From the NCBI GenBank assembly GCA_021151665.1, contig JAGKWW010000077.1, positions 1-9,880 of the forward strand: 9,880 nucleotides of DNA, written 5' to 3'. Positions 6,433 through 9,880 of this stretch are shown piece after piece. The notes beneath the pieces were generated by a model, which did not search any database, was not told the DNA's origin, and saw only the letters and a list, made by a program, of their open reading frames with translations. Numbering within the stretch: position 1 is the first letter of the stretch; each line of letters begins with the position of its first letter. The DNA is from Flavobacteriaceae bacterium (GTDB lineage Bacteria; Bacteroidota; Bacteroidia; Flavobacteriales; Flavobacteriaceae). The translations under genes were made by a program, and so were the position numbers.

Positions 6433-7048
6433 CAAGTTTCATTAACTCAGGGCGAAATGCATCAGCATACTCCGCTACTACATTCTTGTCAAAATAGGGT
6501 TCGTTGCCGATGCGCCCTAACATCTTCAAGCCACTTTTGTTCAATATGATGCGTTCTGGTGCTGCATTTCCATCACCGTTAAAAACAATTCCTGCTATCG
6601 TACAACTCCGGTTTTTTAGCGCCTCTATGGTAAGCAGCGTATGGTTGATGCTGCCCAGGTAATGGCGCGATACTATCACCACTTTGTAGTCGGGCTGTAT
6701 CAGGTTTGCAATCGTATCATTTTCGTTGAGCGGAACAAAGATGCCACCTGCCCCTTCTATAACCAGATGGTTTTTTGTTTCGGGTTCGCGTATATCCGAA
6801 AGATTGATGGAAATCCCGTCAAGCTCTGCCGCGTAGTGGGGGCTCGCCGGGGTATTGAGCGCATACGCGTTCGGGAAAATATGGGTTTTGGTATTGCTGA
6901 TATATCGCCTGATCTTGTGGCTGTCAGAATCCTCCAGGTCACCCGCCTGTACGGGTTTCCAATAGTCGGCTTCAAGCGCTTCTGTAATAATGGCTGATGC
7001 TAGGGTTTTACCTACGTCGGTCCCTATTCCTGTAATAAAGAGTTTCAT
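6413..7048 (-). CDS. bioD: ATP-dependent dethiobiotin synthetase
   Basis: 211 residues, close to the usual 200-230. BioD closes the ureido ring of dethiobiotin from 7,8-diaminopelargonate, CO2 and ATP. Visible motifs are the P-loop GIGTDVGKT (7-15), YWKPVQAG (29-36, with the CO2/substrate lysine), EGAGGIFVPL (98-107), and SRHYLGSINH (127-136). The family usually has VANQKLGCINH or similar at the last place, with which this agrees well. The start ATG overlaps the stop of the DUF2007 gene in ATGA (7045-7048), typical of coupled translation. The stop lies inside the start region of bioA. Its product feeds BioB, which is not in the window. No damage or unusual feature is seen. Confidence 0.96.
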   Translation of the reverse strand: MKLFITGIGTDVGKTLASAIITEALEADYWKPVQAGDLEDSDSHKIRRYISNTKTHIFPNAYALNTPASPHYAAELDGISINLSDIREPETKNHLVIEGAGGIFVPLNENDTIANLIQPDYKVVIVSRHYLGSINHTLLTIEALKNRSCTIAGIVFNGDGNAAPERIILNKSGLKMLGRIGNEPYFDKNVVAEYADAFRPELMKLDGNGEK

Positions 7049-7452
7049 CTGATATTAAATTCGTGTCCGCAATTATTGCAGTGGTATTTGTATTTCGTAT
7101 AAAATGGGAGTGTCCCAAAACTAAAGAGGAAAGCAAGAAGTGACTTGAGGTCCCGGATAGTGCTCATTACTTCTACCGTTGCCGCACCGCAGTCGGGACA
7201 CTCCAAAATATGTCCTTCGTCATCAACAGAATAAAGGCTCACATCGCGCAGTACTTCGATAGCCCGTGTTGCATCTTCGGTTTCCACGAAGAGCTTTACG
7301 CCGCCAATGGCATTGCTTATCAGCGGGTCTACATCAACCGTATACGTGTCGGCCATGAATACGCGTATCCCTTCAGCTTCGAGCTTGCCGCGTAGTATCG
7401 CAGCCTCTGCACTATACTGGCAGGTAGCAATTTTGGTATAGCGTTGTTCCAT
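7045..7452 (-). CDS. DUF2007-domain protein with C-terminal zinc ribbon
   Basis: 135 residues. Residues about 5-72 fit DUF2007, a small ferredoxin-like fold annotated as a putative signal-transducing domain: IATCQYSAEAAILRGKLEAEGI, the DTYTVDVDPL turn and GGVKLFVETEDATRAIEVL. The C-terminal part carries two Cys pairs, CPDC (85-88) and CNNC (125-128), which together look like a zinc ribbon. Between them lies a short hydrophobic run (SLLAFLFSFGTLPF, 104-117), too short for a confident membrane helix. The biochemical function is unknown. It is the first gene of the minus-strand unit, and its stop overlaps the bioD ATG by four bases, so it is co-translated with biotin genes; whether it regulates them is open. 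The start is ATG 7452. A TAACTTTA stretch just upstream (7457-7464) resembles a -7 box but ends in A and has no -33 partner. Confidence 0.82.
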   Translation of the reverse strand: MEQRYTKIATCQYSAEAAILRGKLEAEGIRVFMADTYTVDVDPLISNAIGGVKLFVETEDATRAIEVLRDVSLYSVDDEGHILECPDCGAATVEVMSTIRDLKSLLAFLFSFGTLPFYTKYKYHCNNCGHEFNIR

Positions 7453-7496
7453 TTGGTAAAGTTACATTGTTTTGCTTTCTATTCCGCGGCCGTATT

Positions 7497-7539
7497 AATG
7501 CAACTGCACCATCGCCAGGCAGTGCATTTTAATAAAATG
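7497..7539. promoter_or_regulatory. Inverted repeats between divergent transcription units
   Basis: Two adjoining palindromic elements lie in the 157-base gap between the DUF2007-bioDA operon and the AI-2E gene. The left one pairs AATGC (7497-7501) and ACTGC (7503-7507) with GCAGT (7519-7523) and GCATT (7524-7528), leaving A7502 bulged and an 11-base loop. The right one is a 15-base palindrome, CATTTTA-A-TAAAATG (7525-7539). They stand just upstream of the AI-2E promoter candidate. A binding site for a dimeric regulator is possible, but no known operator is recognised. Confidence 0.35.
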
Positions 7540-7545
7540 TTACCA

Positions 7546-7574
7546 TTTCGCTGTTTTTTAAATAATTAACTTTG
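7546..7574 (+). promoter_or_regulatory. Candidate promoter of the AI-2E family gene
   Basis: TAACTTTG (7567-7574) is an exact TAnnTTTG -7 box. TTTC (7546-7549) lies 17 bases upstream, one mismatch from the TTTG -33 box and at the short end of the usual spacing. A transcript start near 7581 would leave a leader of about 29 bases before ATG 7610. Confidence 0.55.
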
Positions 7575-7609
7575 AAATGCAACCACCAAATTAACGCGGT
7601 TTTACTTAT

Positions 7610-8731
7610 ATGGAAACGCTTCGCATCCCGGCCTATATCAGAACAGTTTTTATCTCACTGCTCATCATTATCATTGTAGCATTTATGATCGTGGCCAAAG
7701 GGCTGCTGGTCCCGTTATTCATTTCAGGGTATATCGGGATGCTGCTTACCTCCGCCTGCAACGCCCTTGAGCGGCGGAAGATACCGCGGTCTATCAGCGC
7801 GTTCATAGTACTGCTCGCATTCCTGATCGTTATCAGCGGCATACTTATTTTTATCTATCTGCAGGTACGCACATTTATGGCCGACCTGGGTGGCGACCTT
7901 CAGGTAAAGCTCAACCAATATGCTATCATTGCCAACAGATGGGCCTATGACAATCTGGGGGTGGACATGGGTATGCGCCACGGATTCGAATTTAAAAAGG
8001 CCGTAGAGATGGTGCATCCCGCCGAAACGACGCCGACGCAACTGCTGATGTCTGTACTCGATGTGGTTTCTAATGTGGTGCTATTACCCGTATTTATCTT
8101 CTTTCTGCTTATCTATCGCGATCACCTTGCCATATTCATCACCAAAGTTTTCCGCAGGCAGGATAATGACTCACTTTTGCAAAAAATGACCCAGCTGCGC
8201 AAGATCGTGCATGCTTACATACTGGGCGCCGGAAAGGTAATGCTGATATTAGCTGTGGTAAATACCGCAGTACTATTTTCGCTGGGGATAGAACATGCAA
8301 TCTTTTTTGGTGTGCTTGCGGGGATGCTGAACATCATTCCCTACCTGGGGCCATCGCTGGGTGCGGCGCTACCCTTTATCTTTGCGCTTATTACTAAAGA
8401 CAATGTATTTTACCCTATAGCCATTGTAGTAGCCTTTACCTTCATACAGTTGCTCGAAGGAGCATTCCTTACACCCAAAATTACAGGCAGCAACGTTAAC
8501 CTGAATGCGTTGGTAACTTTTCTCGGATTGCTGATAGGCGGGGCAATATGGGGTATGGTGGGCATGATCCTTATCATACCTACCATTGCGATCCTTAAAA
8601 AATTATTTGAGCTAAGCCCCGAAACGCAGCCGTATGCCTACCTCTTTGGTGAAGAAGACAGCAACTGGTTTAAACGGCGAAAGCGGCGAAAAAAAAGTGA
8701 GGCTATCGACGAAGTGCAGCCCGAAGCGTAG
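7610..8731 (+). CDS. AI-2E family transporter
   Basis: 373 residues, within the family range of 350-390. This is an inner-membrane protein with clear hydrophobic segments near 12-50, 62-86, 145-178, 205-245, 248-262, 266-285 and 298-330. The family signatures NIIPYLGPSLGA (241-252), TPKITGSNVNLNAL (288-301) and GAIWGMVGMILIIPTIAILK (311-330) are all present. Residues about 88-140 form a soluble loop. The C-terminal tail is strongly charged, with KRRKRRKK (355-362). Members have been linked to autoinducer-2 or small-molecule export, Na+/H+ exchange and nutrient efflux; the substrate cannot be read from sequence. It stands alone on the plus strand between minus-strand bioD and bioF genes and has its own likely promoter (7546-7574). 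Its 3' end overlaps bioF by 29 bases tail to tail, and no terminator is seen there. The start is ATG 7610, just before the first membrane segment. Confidence 0.9.
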   Translation: METLRIPAYIRTVFISLLIIIIVAFMIVAKGLLVPLFISGYIGMLLTSACNALERRKIPRSISAFIVLLAFLIVISGILIFIYLQVRTFMADLGGDLQVKLNQYAIIANRWAYDNLGVDMGMRHGFEFKKAVEMVHPAETTPTQLLMSVLDVVSNVVLLPVFIFFLLIYRDHLAIFITKVFRRQDNDSLLQKMTQLRKIVHAYILGAGKVMLILAVVNTAVLFSLGIEHAIFFGVLAGMLNIIPYLGPSLGAALPFIFALITKDNVFYPIAIVVAFTFIQLLEGAFLTPKITGSNVNLNALVTFLGLLIGGAIWGMVGMILIIPTIAILKKLFELSPETQPYAYLFGEEDSNWFKRRKRRKKSEAIDEVQPEA

Positions 8732-9845
8732 TAAGTACCGTAGTTATTTCCTGTGGTGTGTTATAACTGTGCAGGCAAATGCGAAGGCGCTCGCTGCCGT
8801 GTGGCACGGTGGGCGACAAGATGGCCTTCACGTCAAAGCCGGCTTCCTGAAGCAGTAGCGCCACTTCTTTCACTTTTTCATTTCCCGGAACTACTGCGCA
8901 ATGTATGGCAGAATTACTGTCGATAAAAAAAGATCCTAAACCTAACCGAACCACTTCTTCGTTGAAAAATGAAATAAGCTTTTGAAGCGCTGTGATTTCA
9001 TGTTGCCCGTTACTTTCCAGATGATGGTATGCGCAAAGAATGGCAGCCAGCGAGTGCGGTGGCACGCCGGTGGTGTAGATAAAGCTTCGCGCGAAGTTAA
9101 CTAGATATTCTTTCAGTTCGGTCGAGCCAAGCACCGCGGCGCCGTGGCAGCCCAGCCCTTTGCCGAAGGTAACGACCCTTGCAAATACGTTATCATCCGC
9201 AGTTACCAAACCCTGACCGTTTTTTCCCAATACTCCTAAAGCATGGGCTTCATCTACTATCAGTCGGCAGCCGTAAATGTCGGCTACCTTCAAAAGTGCA
9301 GCCATATCGGGGGAATCGCCATCCATGGAAAATACCGATTCCGTAGTAATGTAAAGTTCGTTATTTGGTGTTTTATACTTGCCAATCAGGCTTTCGAGAT
9401 GCGAATTGTCATTATGGCGAAATTTAAAGGCCTGCGCATGGCTCAGGCGTATTCCGTCGCGGATGGAGGCATGGATATATTCATCATACAAAACCACATC
9501 GCCCTTTTGCGGAACCGATGAAAACAGCCCCACATTGGCGTCATAACCGGAATTGAAAATAAGCGCCGACTCGGCACTGTGGAAGGCGGAGATGATTTTT
9601 TCTACTACAAGATAAAGGCCGTGATTGCCGGTAATAAGCCGCGAACCCGTTGCTCCATTCACTTTTATATTATGAGCAGACAGATATTGGTTGGCCTTCT
9701 CGTATAATGCTGCGTTGCGCGCAAACCCCAGGTAATCATTCGATGAAAAATCGACCCTGTCATTAGGTTCGGGAAGCGAACGCAGCGCATTGGCATCACG
9801 ACGCTGGTGCAAACGAAGAAGCAGTGATGGAGGCATGTCTTTCAT
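8703..9845 (-). CDS. bioF: 8-amino-7-oxononanoate synthase
   Basis: About 380 residues with the preferred start. BioF is a PLP enzyme that condenses pimeloyl-ACP (or CoA) with alanine to 7-keto-8-aminopelargonate, the substrate of BioA. Numbered on the longest frame (388 residues), it shows VDFSSNDYLGFA (39-50), GSRLITGNH (75-83), FNSGYDAN (105-112), DEAHALGVLG (206-215), TFGKGLGCHGA with PLP-binding Lys237 (234-244), and SPTVPHGSERLRICLHS (352-368). The longest frame begins at GTG 9869 and adds a hydrophobic stretch (MVMLIFGL) that does not look like family sequence. The ATG at 9845 (MKDMPPSL) or 9836 fits better. A TATCTTTG box lies just upstream at 9858-9851 on the minus strand. The gene overlaps the 3' end of the AI-2E gene and is thus separated from bioD and bioA. 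All key residues are intact. CoA ligases such as KBL are the closest alternative, but the biotin context decides. Confidence 0.93.
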   Translation of the reverse strand: MKDMPPSLLLRLHQRRDANALRSLPEPNDRVDFSSNDYLGFARNAALYEKANQYLSAHNIKVNGATGSRLITGNHGLYLVVEKIISAFHSAESALIFNSGYDANVGLFSSVPQKGDVVLYDEYIHASIRDGIRLSHAQAFKFRHNDNSHLESLIGKYKTPNNELYITTESVFSMDGDSPDMAALLKVADIYGCRLIVDEAHALGVLGKNGQGLVTADDNVFARVVTFGKGLGCHGAAVLGSTELKEYLVNFARSFIYTTGVPPHSLAAILCAYHHLESNGQHEITALQKLISFFNEEVVRLGLGSFFIDSNSAIHCAVVPGNEKVKEVALLLQEAGFDVKAILSPTVPHGSERLRICLHSYNTPQEITTVLTTLRAALRR

Positions 9846-9850
9846 TAAGC

Positions 9851-9858
9851 CAAAGATA
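9851..9858 (-). promoter_or_regulatory. Candidate -7 box upstream of bioF
   Basis: On the minus strand this reads TATCTTTG, an exact TAnnTTTG match ending 5 bases before ATG 9845. The -33 region falls at the window edge and shows no TTTG. If used, transcription would begin at or inside the ATG at 9845, giving a leaderless message or favouring ATG 9836. A chance match cannot be excluded. Confidence 0.3.
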
Positions 9859-9880
9859 AGCATTACCACACTTTTTGTTA

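Noticed and set aside
7457..7464. TAACTTTA as promoter of the DUF2007-bioDA operon
   Set aside because: The final G of TAnnTTTG is missing, there is no -33 TTTG, and the transcript would start inside the gene; the real promoter of the operon is not identified.

Overview
The window looks like chromosome of a Bacteroidetes bacterium, most likely a Flavobacteriaceae member close to Flavobacterium. The evidence is a type IX secretion (T9SS) sorting tail on the first protein, promoter boxes of the Bacteroidetes form TAnnTTTG, no clear Shine-Dalgarno sequences, and biotin proteins that read like flavobacterial ones. No tRNA, rRNA, CRISPR array, insertion sequence or phage gene was seen.

Positions 1-3317 hold a compact plus-strand block. 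After a rho-independent terminator (34-68) come a secreted YHYH-domain protein with a T9SS tail, an MbnP-family protein, and an MbnH/MauG-like di-haem cytochrome c peroxidase. The three reading frames touch or overlap, so they are very probably one transcript. The peroxidase frame is broken by a one-base shift directly before its first haem motif, and both halves are otherwise well preserved. MbnH is known to oxidise a tryptophan of MbnP to kynurenine to build a copper site, so this looks like a secreted copper-handling unit. The YHYH protein is an additional, unproven partner. The block ends at a strong bidirectional terminator (3278-3314). A possible small RNA with its own TAnnTTTG box lies just before that terminator.

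Positions 3318-7452 hold a minus-strand operon, read from right to left: a DUF2007/zinc-ribbon protein, bioD, bioA, a SET-domain protein, and a FabF-type beta-ketoacyl synthase. Overlaps or gaps of at most 37 bases suggest one transcription unit. BioA and BioD carry out two successive late steps of biotin synthesis. The ketoacyl synthase keeps a full Cys-His-His triad and could help build the pimeloyl chain (inference). The SET and DUF2007 proteins have no established role in this pathway.

Positions 7453-9880 hold a plus-strand AI-2E family membrane protein with a plausible promoter, followed tail to tail by minus-strand bioF, which overlaps it by 29 bases. BioF makes the substrate of BioA, so the pathway genes are split by a gene of opposite orientation. 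bioB, bioC and a pimeloyl-ACP esterase are not in the window.

The strongest points for a second look are the peroxidase frameshift, the YHYH-MbnP-MbnH trio, the repeated U-rich element that flanks that trio, and the SET and ketoacyl-synthase passengers in the biotin operon.
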